Origin: Bradyrhizobium barranii subsp. apii
GTDB taxonomy: Bacteria; Pseudomonadota; Alphaproteobacteria; Rhizobiales; Xanthobacteraceae
NCBI RefSeq assembly: GCF_011516635.5
Contig: NZ_CP096255.1
Span: 9,249,501 to 9,313,500 of the forward strand
Reading direction: 5' to 3'
Length of the DNA: 64,000 nt
Shown here: one piece after another, positions 46,446 to 56,846 of the stretch
How positions within the stretch are numbered: the stretch's first letter is position 1
Layout of the letters: every line of letters starts with the position of its first letter
Translations under genes and position numbers: made by a program
Notes under the pieces: model-generated
What the model saw: the letters and a program-made list of their open reading frames with translations, nothing else
Database searches by the model: none
What the model was told of the DNA's origin: nothing

Positions 46446-47590
46446 GTGAACCTGCGCACGCTCGTGGAGAAGACCCCTGATGCCGATCTGTTGCGCGAGA
46501 TGATCGGCTTTTCCGCCCAGCGGCTGATGGAGCTGGAAGTCGAGGGCCACACCGGGCGGCCTACGGCGAGAAGAACCCCGAACGGCTGGCCCAGCGCAAC
46601 AGCTACCGCGACCGGACCTGGGAGACCCGGGCCGGCACGGTCGAGCTTCGCATCCCCAAGCTGTGCAAGGGCTCCTACTACCCGGGTTTCCTGGAGCCGC
46701 GCCGGATGGCCGAGAAGGCGCTCACCGCCGTAGTTCAGGAAGCCTATGTGCAGGGCGTCTCGACCGCTCATCGACGATCTCGTCCAGGCGATGGGGATGA
46801 GCGGCATCTCCAAGAGCCAGGTGAGCCGGCTCTGCGCGGAGATCGACGACAAGGTGAAGGCGTTCCTCGCCCGGCCGATCGAGGGCGACTGGCCGTATCT
46901 GTGGATCGACGCCACCTACGTGAAGGTGCGCCAGCAGGGGCGTATCGTGTCGGTCGCAGTGATCGTCGCTGTTGGCGTCAACAGCGACGGCCGGCGCGAA
47001 GTTCTCGGCATGGATATTGGCCCTTCCGAGGCCGAGACGTTCTGGACGGCGTTCCTGCGCAAGCTCGCTCGCCGGGGCTTGCGTGGCGTCAAGTTGGTCG
47101 TCTCCGACGCCCATGAGGGCATCAAGGCCACCGTCGCCAAGGTGCTCAACGCCGGCTGGCAACGGTGCCGCGTCCACTTCATGCGCAACGCGCTGGCGCG
47201 CGCCGGCAAGAGCGGGCGGCGCGTCGTCTCCGCCTTCATTGCCACCGCCTTCGCCCAGGACGATGCCGAAGCCGCAACGGCGCAGTAGCGCAAGGTCGCC
47301 GATCAACTCCGCCCCAAGCTGCCCAAGCTTGCCGACTTCCTCGACGAAGCGGAGACCGATGTGCTGGCCTACATGAATTCCCGCCGCAACATCGCACCAA
47401 GCTGCACTCCACGAACCCAATCGAGCGCCTCAACGGCAAGATCAAGCGGCGCACCGAGGTGGTTGGCATCTTCCCCAACGAGGATGCCATCTCCGCCTCA
47501 TCGGCTCGATCCTGCTCGAGCCGAACGATGAATGGGCCGTCCAGCGTGCCCGTTACATGACACTGGAAACCATCGCGCCGTTGAGTAAGG
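46446..47590 (+). pseudogene. IS256-family transposase, broken in several places
   Basis: Pieces of one mutator-type transposase in several frames: LLREMIGFSAQRLMELEVEG; NSYRDRTWETRAGTVELRIP; the catalytic region LWIDATYVKVRQQGRIVSV (D) and LVVSDAHEGIKATVAKVL (D). A TAG at 47286-47288 follows, then HSTNPIERLNGKIKRRTEVV (E) and LLEPNDEWAVQRARYMTLE. At least four frameshifts and the stop make it inactive. Confidence 0.85.
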
Positions 47591-47591
47591 C

Positions 47592-47690
47592 GTCGGGTTC
47601 GCTCGCGACCTTTGCTTCCTTCAGGATTTTACCCTGGGCATCACAACGCACACGCTCGACAGTTCCAATGACACGTCGATTCCGGCCTAG
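47592..47690 (-). pseudogene. Possible fragment of an IS110-family transposase
   Basis: The minus-strand frame reads DAQGKILKEAKVASEPDALL, which resembles the start region of IS110 transposases (GxxxxEAKVASEPEA). It is cut by the IS256-family remnant. Too short for certainty. Confidence 0.3.
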
Positions 47691-47807
47691 TTCTCCACGG
47701 CAACCCTCCGTCTCAGGATGCTTGGGCCGACTCAAGTCGTGACCCCGTTTGATCAGGGGACAGCCACCATCATGCCCCCTTGCTCGGAGCAGGGCCCCTT
47801 ACCGCAT

Positions 47808-47981
47808 CTAGCCTGACCAGGCCGCGCTCTGCGGCTGATCAATCGTCTTGAGCGATGCATCGAGTTCTGCGATTAGCGCGCTGTGCCTGTTCTTGTCCGC
47901 TATTGGCGGGCAGCTATCGCCGATCGCAATTGGCTTTCGAAGATGAGCGATATCGGCAGCGACAAATTCGTCGAGTGTCAT
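47808..47981 (-). CDS. Small protein, function unknown
   Basis: A 57-residue frame from the ATG at 47981 (MTLDEFVAADIAHLRKPIAI) preceded by a near-perfect ribosome site AAAGGAGGTGA at 6 bases. The first half is hydrophobic-acidic; no family is recognised. The strong translation signal amid IS debris suggests a real gene, perhaps cargo of the former integrative element. Confidence 0.5.
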   Translation of the reverse strand: MTLDEFVAADIAHLRKPIAIGDSCPPIADKNRHSALIAELDASLKTIDQPQSAAWSG

Positions 47982-48989
47982 GGCAGTCACCTCCTTTCTG
48001 CCTGACATCCGCAGCATGAGTGGTTAAGAGAGCGTAAAGACCTAGCGTCTCGCCCATAGGGCTGAGAAGACCTTCGCCTTTCCGCGCGGCATATGCCTAG
48101 CGCCTATCAGCCCCAACAGAATGACTTTGGCATGCATAGACGACCGTGCGGTGCTGCGCGGCGTTGATAAGTCCGGCGGCTCCGGATTTGCAAGATTATC
48201 GGTGCGAGCCGGCCTCACATAGCCAGGACTCTTTCCAAGGTGCAGCAAGATGGATGGTTGGATAGTGACGGTCACCATCCTCAAGGAAGACAGCGACGAC
48301 GACGAACAGGCATGTAACTTTGCGGTCAGCCGTGAAGCTGCCCCTGAAAGACTGCGGGGGCAAAGGCCGCAATGCTAAACTGCCCGATCGAAGAGAAGCA
48401 ATTGCAAAGGCCCGGCGTGGAGCCTGGCGAGCTGATCGCTATACTCGATGACTAGATCGATCCAATCATCTCGCGACCCCAAAGTCACTAAAAGCGCTGC
48501 ACGTCTGATCTCGCTCACCCGTGTCCGATTGATGACATGTGTCCGGAAGCCGCCATTTGAATTGCGAGAAATTGCTCGGGCCAAAGCTGGAAGCGATGCG
48601 TTCTGCCTCTCCTTCAAGCAGAGTTGCATTTCGACTATTTGGCACGCCGGTTGCTACCCCCTTATGGCTTGGTTGCTTACTGATGAACCTCGTGAGACGG
48701 CCAAGTCTCCACCAGCAACTCGTGCGGGCGGCTCCTTCCGCCGTCCGCACCCTTTTCACGGTGCTGGCCTTAGCGCCGCGCTTCGTGTGGATCGTGACCT
48801 GTGGAAAGGCTGCGCAGCTTTTCGCCTCTTTTGCGTCGCGACGGTCTGGCATGAGAGTTGCTGAGAGACGTTTGGACTCGGCTTCTCATACTTTCGCGCA
48901 ACCCCCATGAGATGGCGAAGTCCGCGCAGCCTTGCGCTAGCGCGAGCGGCTCCTCCAGCCGCTCGCGCTTCTTTCGGTAGCATCGGCCT
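47982..48989. other. Stretch without a supported gene
   Basis: About 1 kb. A minus-strand frame at 48375-48629 (ending LARLHAGPLQLLLFDRAV) and others overlap each other; none is recognised. Sequence in the second half is low in coding character. Confidence 0.35.
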
Positions 48990-49806
48990 AGGGTCTGGAC
49001 TCAATTGATCCACCAAGTGATCGCGGCGGCCAGCAGGATTGCAGACAGGAAGATGTCTGCGCGCTTGTCGTATCGGGTTGCGATGCGGCGGAAGTCCTCG
49101 AGACGGCAGAACATCCGCTCGATGACGTTGCGGCCTTTGTAGGCGACCTTATCGTAGCGATGCGGATGCTTGCGGGTCGGATTTGGCGGGATCACGGCCT
49201 TGATGCGGCGTGCGGCTAGTTCGTCGCGCAGGCTTCTGGCGTCGTAGGCTCGATCAGCCAGCAGACGGCGCGGGGTACGAACCATGCCGATCAAACCGCG
49301 TGCACCGACCAGGTCGTGGGTGTTGCCGGGGGTGATCAGGAAGGCAAGCGGACGGCCGATATCGTCGGTCAGCGCGTGGATTTTGGTGGTCTGCCCGCCG
49401 CGCGAGCGGCCGATCGCGTTGTTGAAGGCCCCCCTTTTGCGCCGGCCGCGGAGCGATGGGCTTTGATGTAACTGGAATCCACCGACATCGATCCGTACAT
49501 GCCGGTCGATCCGGTCAGGGCGTAAAAAATATCCGTCCAAATCCCCTGTCGGTTCCAGCGGTTGAAGCGGTTGTAGACCGTCGTGTAGGGGCCGTAGACT
49601 TCCGGGCAATCGCGCCAGCGCGAACCAGATTTCAGCATGTGCACAATGCCGCTGATCACGCGTCTATCATCGACCCGATGCGCTCCCTTGCGCCCTCGTG
49701 GCAACAACGGCTCAATCCGCCGCCATTCCGCATCGCTGAGCCAGTAGACCTGCTTTGCCATTCAAGCCTCCCTTCCGCTGAGAAGCTTGAATCACAGTCC
49801 AATTCC
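48990..49806 (-). mobile_element. IS5-family (IS427-like) element
   Basis: About 0.8 kb with ends containing TGGACT as an inverted motif (TCTGGACTCAATTGATCC at the left, TTGGACTGTGATTCAAGC read inward from the right). Exact ends and target repeat were not resolved. It abuts the left end of an IS21 element. Confidence 0.65.
49001..49761 (-). CDS. IS5-family transposase in two frames joined by an A4G6 run
   Basis: First frame from MAKQVYWLSDAEWRRIEPLL to SVDSSYIKAHRSAAGAKGG, with the first D in MSVDSSY. A -1 shift at AAAAGGGGGG (about 49432-49441) leads to GAFNNAIGRSRGGQTTKIHA, then RRLLADRAYDARSL (D) and RNVIERMFCRLEDFRRIATR (E), ending WWIN. The layout is typical of two-frame IS5 members that use programmed -1 frameshifting. 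The fused protein would be about 253 residues. Confidence 0.78.
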
Positions 49807-49923
49807 AGATGGAATCTGGAGGGTTGCATATTTCAGTGATCGTGAGCAGCGATTTCGCGCGATCATGAGCGCCGAATTCAGACGATCGTGAGCAGCCTCG
49901 CTCCGGCCGAGGCGGTGATAGGG

Positions 49924-50685
49924 TCAGCGTTCTGGCTGCTCGTCAAGGGTGATGGTTTTGGCGTTGCGTTTTCGCATGCTTTCGCCAGCAAGCTGGAGGC
50001 GGTGAGCGTTGTGGACGAGGCGATCCAGAATCGCGTCGCCTAGCGTGGGATCTCTGATAACTTCGTGCCATGTGTCCACAGGGAGTTGGCTGGTTACGAT
50101 GGTGGAGGAGCGGCCATGGCGATCGTCAAGGATTTCCAGTAGATCGCGCCGCTCGGCAGCGGTGAGCACCGACAATCCCCAATCATCCAAAATCAGAACC
50201 TGGGCGCGGCCAAGGGTTTTGAGCAAGCGGGCATAACGTCCATCGCCCCGCGCGAGCCCCAACGCTTCGAACAATCTTGGGACGCGGTGATAGAGGACCG
50301 AGCGATTATCTCGGCAGGCCTTGTGGCCGAGGGCACAGGCTAACCAACTTTTGCCCAATCCGGTCGCCCCGGTTATGAGCAAATTCTCGTGGCGATCGAT
50401 CCAGTCGCCGCTGGCGAGCTTGGCGAAGACGGCCCGGTCGATACCCCGCGGCGTGCGCAAATCGACGTCCTCCACGCAGGCATTCTGGCGGAGCGAGGCC
50501 AGCTTGAGGCGCGTGGTGAGCCGCCTGGTGTCGCGTTCCGCCGCTTCCCGGTCGACCAGCAGGCCGATGCGATCTTCGAACGGCAAGGCTTCGAGATCAG
50601 GCGATCGTCGCTGCTCCTCGAAGGCCTTGGCCATGCCGCTCAAGCCGAGCTCGATCAGGCGTTCGTGGGTGGGATGGTTGAGCAT
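49924..50685 (-). CDS. istB: IstB of the second IS21 element
   Basis: A 253-residue AAA+ helper ATPase. The Walker A motif GATGLGKSWLACALG is near residue 107, and Walker B VLILDDWGLSVL near 165. The N-terminal part is LIELGLSGMAKAFEEQRRSP. It follows istA by 16 bases. Clearly diverged from the istB at 34.2 kb. Confidence 0.92.
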   Translation of the reverse strand: MLNHPTHERLIELGLSGMAKAFEEQRRSPDLEALPFEDRIGLLVDREAAERDTRRLTTRLKLASLRQNACVEDVDLRTPRGIDRAVFAKLASGDWIDRHENLLITGATGLGKSWLACALGHKACRDNRSVLYHRVPRLFEALGLARGDGRYARLLKTLGRAQVLILDDWGLSVLTAAERRDLLEILDDRHGRSSTIVTSQLPVDTWHEVIRDPTLGDAILDRLVHNAHRLQLAGESMRKRNAKTITLDEQPER

Positions 50686-52174
50686 ACAGGTCTCCTTGGC
50701 TTCAGTGAAAATAATCGCGGCCGCGGATGTTGCCGTGGCGCAGGGGTTGGTGTTCGGAGGGCTCGTCGAGAAAGGTACGATCCAGACCGTTCTGGAGGAT
50801 GGAGCGGATCGAGGCGACGGATCGCGCCTTGATCAGAATGCCGCGCCGGCAGGCCGCTTCGACGCGCTCCGCGCTGTAGCTTTTGACCAGTGACAGAATG
50901 CCGAGGCAGGTGCGAAAGCCTTGCTCGGGATGCGGCCGGGCCGCGATCACGGCCTGGAAGAAGGCGGCGGTCGACGGACCGATCCGCTCGCCGGCGACGA
51001 TCACTCCGGCGGGCGTCCATTGACCGTAGCGCCGATGGGCGCTGGGCATATGGTCGGCGATGGTGGTGTGGCCCCGCCGGTTGGGCGCGCGGGCGTGGCT
51101 GGCGATCCTGCGGCCGTTGTGGAAGATCTCGACCGTTCTGTCATCGATGCGTGCGTCGACAAGCTCACGGATGAGCCGATACGGCGCGGAATACCAGTGT
51201 CCATCGATCTCGATATGATAGTCGGGGCCGATCCGGCATCGCTTCCAGCGTGCGAAAGCGTAAGCCTGGTCCGGCAGCTTTGTAAGCTTGGGCTTGTCGA
51301 GCTCGGCGAACAGTTCGGCGCGACTGGCGCCAAAGTCGCGCATCTGCCTTGCATTGAGTTCGACGACGAGTGTTTTGATGGCTGCGTTCAGCTCCGCCAA
51401 CGAAAAGAAGCGTTGGTTGCGCAGCCGCGCCAGAATCCATCGCTGGGCGACTTGCACCGCAACTTCGACCTTTGCCTTATCTTTTGGGCGCCGCGGCCGG
51501 GCTGCGAGAATGGCCGTGCCGTAATGGCTCGCCATCTCGGCATAGGTTCGGTTGAGGCCGGGATCGTGGCGGTCGGGATTGGTGACGGCGGCCTTGAGAT
51601 TGTCGCAGACTACGAATGTCGGCACGCCGCCGAGGAAGGCGAAAAGATTGATGTGGACCCGGATCCAGTCGGCGAGCCCCTCGCTTGGACAGGCCTCGGC
51701 ATAGGTATAGTTGGAGGCGCCCATCGCCGCGACGAACAGCTTCATCGACTGCACTTCCCCGTTTGAGGGATCGATGACGTCGATGGTGTCGCCGGCGAAA
51801 TCCACGAAAACCTTCTCGCCGCCCAGATGCGTCTGCCGCATCGAAGGCCGGGCTCGCCCCTTCCAGGCCTCGTACGTCGTGCAGAACCAGGTGTAGCCGA
51901 AGCCATCGGGATGGGTGGCGCGATACTCGTCCCACAGCAGCCGACGGGTCACGTTGCGTCGGCGCAGCTCCTTGTCGACATAGCCCCAGTCGGGAACGGC
52001 CCGCTGGGGGCTCTGCGACGCAGGCCTCGGCGCCGGGAAAAGCAGCAGCTCCAGGTCCTCGTCGCTCATTCCGGCCGGCAACGGCCACTTCAGCCCGGCA
52101 GCCCCGGCTCGGCGTAGATAGCTGTGCACGGCGCCGTTGCTGATGCCCAAGGTGCGCGCGATGGCTCGCTCCGG

Positions 52175-53601
52175 GGGATGTCCCGGGTTCTGTTGAATTT
52201 CTGAAGAGGTCGGCGTTGCCCACCTTGAGCCGGTAGGCTCGGGGTGCTGATTCCACAAAGGAGAGCAACGCCATGACGAGAGATATCACACCGGCTGGTT
52301 GGCCGGCGACCGGGGCTGTGGAGAAATCATTTGCGGAAGTGCGAGCGAGCTTCGATCGGTTCTGCCTTGCGGCAGGAATCGAGGCGCTCGGCACGATGAT
52401 GGAGGCGGATGTGACAGCGGCCTGCGGGCCGCGCCACGGTCGTGATGCGGCGCGGCGGGCGCACCGTTGGGGCCGAACGCGGGGGCGGATCGGTTTCCAC
52501 GGCGGCAAGATCGAGGTCGATCGCCCGCGGGTCCGGGGCATGGACGGCCGCGAGGTCACGATCCCGAGCTGGGAAACGGCGGCGCAGGAGGACTGGCTCG
52601 GTCGCTGGGCGATGAACCTGATGCTGATCAATGTGTCGACGCGCCGGTTCGGCCGCGCCGTCCGGCTGCCCGAGGGTGACGTGCCGGCACCGCCCGGATC
52701 GGGGATTTCGAAGTCGGCGGCCTCGCGGAGGTTCGTGGCTCTGTCGGCGGCGCGGCTGGCCGACTTCATGGCTGCCGATCTGTCCGCGCTCGACCTTCTG
52801 GTGGTCCAAATCGACGGGCTGCATCTCGACGACGATCTCGTGCTGGTGGCCGCGATCGGGGTTGACGGCGAAGGCAACAAGCATCCGCTGGCGCTGGTGG
52901 AAGGGGCGACCGAGAATGCAGCAACGGTTCAGGCCCTGCTGGACAACCTGGTCTCGCGCGGGCTCGACCCGACGGTGCCAAGACTGTTCATCGCCGACGG
53001 CGCGAAGGCGTTGTCGAAGGCGATCCGCCGCACCTTCGGTTCGGCCGCTGCGATCCAGCGCTGCCAGATCCACAAGGCGCGCAACATCATGGAACGCCTG
53101 CCGAAAGAGCATCATGCGGCCACCCGCCGGGTGCTGCGCCAGGCCTGGGAGCTCGATGACGCCGACAAGGCTGAAAAATTGATCCGCAATCTCGCGCGTC
53201 GACTCGACCAGCAATGGCCCGGCGTTGCGGCCAGTATCCTCGAAGGCCTCGACGAAATCCTGACTGTCGTCCGGTTGAAGTTGCCGAAGGAGCTTCGCCG
53301 ATCGCTCGCCTGTACCAATATCGCCGAGAACATGATGGGCACCATTCGCCGCGTCACGCGCAACGTTAAACGCTGGCGGGATGCCGGTATGGCCTTGCGA
53401 TGGGTCGCGGCCGGTATGATCGAGGCCAACAAGGGCTTCCGACGATTGAAGGCGCATAAGCAATTGTCGGTTCTGCGTGCGGCCCTTCAAGCTCACCACG
53501 ATCGCATGACAATCAAGTCCGTTGCCCACGTCACGAGGGCTGCGTAATATTCATTCCGGCAACGTCGACCCGACGTAGTTCAACAGCGATCGGGACATCC
53601 C
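52175..53601 (+). mobile_element. IS256-family element nested in IS21
   Basis: A 1427-bp element with inverted ends GGGATGTCCCG. It is flanked by a 10-bp direct repeat CTCGCTCCGG (52165-52174 and 53602-53611). It interrupts istA. Intact transposase. Confidence 0.92.
52273..53547 (+). CDS. IS256-family (mutator) transposase, intact
   Basis: A 424-residue transposase. Catalytic acids lie in LLVVQIDGLHLDDDLVLVAA (D), RLFIADGAKALSKAIR (D) and CTNIAENMMGTIRRVTRNVK (E); the RCQIHKARNIMERLP segment is the C/H-containing insertion signature of the family. The start MTRDITPAGWPATGA follows an AAGGAGAGCAACGCC leader. Full length; together with intact ends the element is probably still mobile. Confidence 0.93.
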   Translation: MTRDITPAGWPATGAVEKSFAEVRASFDRFCLAAGIEALGTMMEADVTAACGPRHGRDAARRAHRWGRTRGRIGFHGGKIEVDRPRVRGMDGREVTIPSWETAAQEDWLGRWAMNLMLINVSTRRFGRAVRLPEGDVPAPPGSGISKSAASRRFVALSAARLADFMAADLSALDLLVVQIDGLHLDDDLVLVAAIGVDGEGNKHPLALVEGATENAATVQALLDNLVSRGLDPTVPRLFIADGAKALSKAIRRTFGSAAAIQRCQIHKARNIMERLPKEHHAATRRVLRQAWELDDADKAEKLIRNLARRLDQQWPGVAASILEGLDEILTVVRLKLPKELRRSLACTNIAENMMGTIRRVTRNVKRWRDAGMALRWVAAGMIEANKGFRRLKAHKQLSVLRAALQAHHDRMTIKSVAHVTRAA

Positions 53602-53853
53602 CTCGCTCCGGCAAGCCTTGAACATGTTTTAAGCGGAGAACCTCTTTGATCCGGCGCATCGACAATCTCTGGGTGGGCATCGGCCTTCCTCGTTCACTGA
53701 CGAGGCAGTTCCTAAGCCGGTTGAGTTGTCGGCCGAAGCGGGCTGAGTTGCTGAAAAGCTGCTCACGATCCCGCGAAATCCGTGCTCACGATCGTCTGAA
53801 ATCTCTGCTCACGATCCCCTGAAATCCGTGCTCACGATCCCGCGAAACATGCA

Positions 53854-54666
53854 GAAAGTTGGCGACATCGTTCCTAAACGCCAGGGCGGTGACCGCAAAT
53901 CGCAGCGCATCGAAGCGCATTCGCAATTGATTCTGGAGGCGGTGACAGCGAGGCCGGATATCACGCTTGCCGAGTTGCGAGAACTGTTGAAACGTCGTGG
54001 AATATCGACTGGCATCGCGTCGCTCTGGCGTTTTTTCCAGCGCAGAAAGATCACACTTAAAAAAAGACAGCGCACGCCGCCGAGCAACGGCGCGGCGATA
54101 TAAATGCCGCACGTGAGGAGTGGTTCGAAGGGCAAATCGACCTTGACCCTGAGCGTCTCGTCTTCATCGACGAAACCAGCGCCAACACCAAAATGGCGCG
54201 GCGTTACGGGCGCTCGCCACGCGGCGAGCGATGTCGTGCAGCTATCCCACACGGACATTGGAAGACGACGACGTTCACCGCTGGATTGCGCTCCGACGGT
54301 CTGATCGCGCCGCTTGTTCTGGACGGTCCAATGGATGGCGACGCTTTCCTGGCCTACGTCGAGCAATTGCTCGCCCCATCGCTGCGGCCGGGCGATACCG
54401 TTATCATGGACAACTTGCCCGCTCACAAGGTCCATGGCGTTCGAGAGGCCATCCAGGCGGTCGGAGCTAGCCTGCTCTATCTTCCGCCCTACAGTCCAGA
54501 CTTCAACCCGATTGAAATGGCCTTCTCCAAACTGAAAGCGCTGTTGCGGACCGCCGCAGCCCGCACCATGCCCGATCTCTGGCAAGCAATCGCCAACGCT
54601 CTCAAACGCTTCTCACCCGAGGAATGTCAAAATTATCTCGTCGCGGCTGGTTACGACGCAACGTGA
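53854..54666 (+). pseudogene. IS630-family transposase, 5'-truncated, with an A7 frameshift site
   Basis: Reads KRQGGDRKSQRIEAHSQLIL and PDITLAELRELLKRRGISTG in the first frame. A -1 shift at CTTAAAAAAAGAC (about 54056-54068) leads to TAHAAEQRRGDINAAREEW, then ERLVFIDETSANTKMARRYG (D), DTVIMDNLPAHKVHG (D) and YSPDFNPIEMAFSKLKALLR (E). Several IS630 members make their transposase by slipping on such an A run. The missing N-terminus makes this copy inactive. Confidence 0.85.
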
Positions 54667-54679
54667 TCGGAAAACGCTC
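53854..54679 (+). mobile_element. IS630-family element, left part lost to IS21
   Basis: The right end is at 54679, followed by the TA target at 54680-54681 (GGAAAACGCTC-TA). The left end and about 50 codons of the transposase were replaced by the IS21 element. It lies in the tnpB gene of an IS66 element, whose frame resumes after the TA. Confidence 0.75.
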
Positions 54680-54785
54680 TAGCTCATCTGCGCTGGCGAG
54701 ATCGTCACAGCTTCACCCGCAACGGATGGCCATATACACCTTCCTCTCTCCAGTCTCTTGGTAAACAGGCATGCCCCCTGGCCAT

Positions 54786-54859
54786 GGTGAGTCGGCCCCG
54801 GGAGTTGCACCCGGAGCCGCTCTCCGAACCGTACGTGACGCTCTCACGTCATACGGCTC
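54786..54859 (-). ncRNA. Group II intron domains V and VI
   Basis: Domain V is at 54859-54826 on the minus strand. It begins GAGCCGTATGACGTGAGAGC, pairs back with GTCACGTACGGTTC and has a GAGA-type loop. Domain VI follows at about 54822-54790 with GGCTCCGGG pairing CCCGGGGCC and an unpaired A. The pattern is diagnostic for group II ribozymes. Confidence 0.85.
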
Positions 54860-56118
54860 TCAACAAGTAACGAAGCAGAACTCAACATCGCCCAATGAGC
54901 GAACAGCTTCGGCCTGCGGCAGCGGATCAATCTGAGCCATGTGGAGGCTCTGACTGTTCCATTCTTCAGCCCTTTGTATTTGCGTCGCGCCCAGCGGTTA
55001 AGAGATTCATCGACGTATCGATACAGGTTGTGCATTTCTGACCGCCCATATCTGCCGTAGTACTGCATCCATCCACGAAGGACGGGATTCAGTTCCAAGG
55101 CAATTGCGTCGACTTCCGTCTGCGAGCGAAGCCTGAGCCGGAGCTGCCGGATCGTCATACGCATAGACTTCATCGCCGCCCTGCTGACCGCTGGCGAGAA
55201 CGTACAGAAGTTTTCTTTCTTCTGATGGTTTCTTGCCCTGCGCGGTCGAAAGGTAAATCCCAGAAAATCAAATGACTGACTGGCATGGCTACCCGGGCGA
55301 TTGCTGTCTTTGCAGTAGACGATCTTGGTCTTGTCGGGATGCATTTCGAGTTCGCATTCCTTAAACCTTGCTTGCAGCGCCGCCTTGATGGCTTCCGCTT
55401 CAGCCTTGGTTCGGCAATGAACGAGCCCGTCGTCCGCGTATCGACACCACGGCGACTGCGGGAAGTTCCGCGCCATCCATGTATCGAACGCATAATGCAA
55501 GAACTAATTGGCAAGGACGGGACTGATCACGCCGCCATGGGGTGTGCCCCGGTCGCGAGCGGTGATCGCTCCGTCTCTGTCTTGCATCGGCGCTGTTAGC
55601 CAGCGTTCGATGTAGAGCAGAGCCCATTCGTCTTGCACATGCTTCCTGACGGCCTTCATAAGCAACTTGTGGCTGATATTGTCGAACAGGCCTTTGATGT
55701 CGAACTCCAGCACCCAGTTCATCTTCCAGCACCGTTGCCGGGTGACGCCGACGGCGTCCAGCGCGGATTTTCCGGGCCGGTAGCCGTAGGAATCGGGAAG
55801 GAAGATTTCCTCGAGTGCTTGTTCAATCTGCAGCTTGACGACCGTCTGCGCCACGCGATCTGCTACTGTCGGCACACCTAGAATGCGTTGTCCGCCGTTC
55901 TTCTTGGGAATGAGGACAGCCCGAACGGCAGGTGGAAAGTAGCTGCCAGAAGACATTCGATTCCAGACCTTGTAAAGGTTGCCCTTCAAGTCCTTCTCAA
56001 ACGCTTCGAGCGACACGTTATCCACGCCGGCCGCGCCCGCATTGGCTTTGACCAGTTTGTAGGCCTTCATCACTGTCTGCTTGTCGATATCGTACTGCTT
56101 GCGTCCGGTTACACTCAC
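54844..56118 (-). pseudogene. Group II intron reverse transcriptase-maturase with one nonsense codon
   Basis: From MSVTGRKQYDIDKQTVMKAY the RT domain has PKKNGGQRILGVPTVADRVA, FLPDSYGYRPGKSALDAV, WVLEFDIKGLFDNISHKLLM, and the catalytic CRYADDGLVH. The X/maturase domain follows (LNPVLRGWMQYYGRYG). No HNH endonuclease domain. A single in-frame TAG at 55504-55506 (between PVLAN and FLHYAFDTW; TTG in relatives) separates two frames. Otherwise the 424-codon gene is complete. Full activity would need suppression of this stop, or help from another copy. Confidence 0.88.
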
Positions 56119-56846
56119 ATGTCCTCCTGCTCATCACAGTTGCATATGGGCGCAACCCACTTGTTTCGGCCCCTTCGCTCCAGTTCCACTACAGCACCTT
56201 CATCACTACTACGAGCCGATCCGCCCCAGTGTTGTGCTTCGGTACTCTCGTCTCGCGGTGTGCGCCGCTTGAACTTCTCCCTTGGCATCACAACGACTGG
56301 TTCCTGCAGTTCTCTACAAGAGCCTGTATCCAGATCGCGTCCCCTAAACGCCGGTCGCCATCCGCGCAGTAATCCAGGCGTCTCACGGATTGATCTCAGG
56401 GATGGCACGCGCCCCTGATTTTGGCGACGTCTAAATAATTTTCGACGCGTCATCGGAAGATTCGCTTTCGCTCGCCTTCTGGATACTTACCTGCCCCGTA
56501 AACCCGGGACTTTTGCAACACTTGCTCATGACCGCGCCTTTTAAGCGAAGCCACAGTGTCGTGGTTTTGCATCTGCGCCTGAAACGCCGATGCAGGAGGG
56601 CCATCCTCCATCTCTCATAAAGCTGTACGCATTAAATTCGGTTATTCACCTCCTTCATGCTCTGCAGCACACCGTGCCAGATCACCTTCACAAGATCGCT
56701 GCGGCGCCCCCGGAAGACGAACAAATGACCGCTGAGCGGATCCTTGCGCAGCACCTCTTGCACCTGGAGTGCCAACGACGGAAAGCCCCGGCGCATATCC
56801 ATGTGGCCTGTCGCGGGCCACACTCGTGCGCCTGTCGGAACCGGGA

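Larger units (their letters stand above)
50702..53680 (-). pseudogene. istA: IstA of the second IS21 element, interrupted by IS256
   Basis: The N-terminal 27 or so residues are at 53680-53602 (MPTQRLSMRRIKEVLRLKHV, then LPERG). An IS256-family element follows. The rest (IARTLGISNGAVHSYLRRAG to the stop at 50702) continues on the other side, with KVFVDFAGDTIDVIDPSNGE and PTFVVCDNLKAAVTN catalytic segments. Removing the insert and one copy of the repeat CTCGCTCCGG restores one frame, so the insertion is recent. Confidence 0.88.
49825..53853 (-). mobile_element. Second IS21-family element, itself split by an IS256-family element
   Basis: Ends TGCATATTTCAGTGATCGTG (left) and TGCATGTTTCGCGGGATCGT (read inward from the right), each followed by two more copies of a GATCGTGAGCA motif, as expected for IS21. 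Without its insert it would be about 2.6 kb. It carries istB (intact) and istA (split). The right end cuts into an IS630 transposase. No clear target repeat was found, in line with loss of the IS630 left part. Confidence 0.8.
54786..56672 (-). mobile_element. Group II intron, 1887 bp, with precise ends
   Basis: The 5' end is GTGTGCTGCAGAGC, fitting the GUGYG consensus, and the 3' end is GGGGCCGACTCACC. The ends are fixed because their removal rebuilds IS66 tnpB. It contains an RT-maturase gene in domain IV and a classical domain V near the 3' end. Size and lack of an endonuclease domain resemble the RmInt1 type of rhizobia, which also lives in IS elements. Confidence 0.85.
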
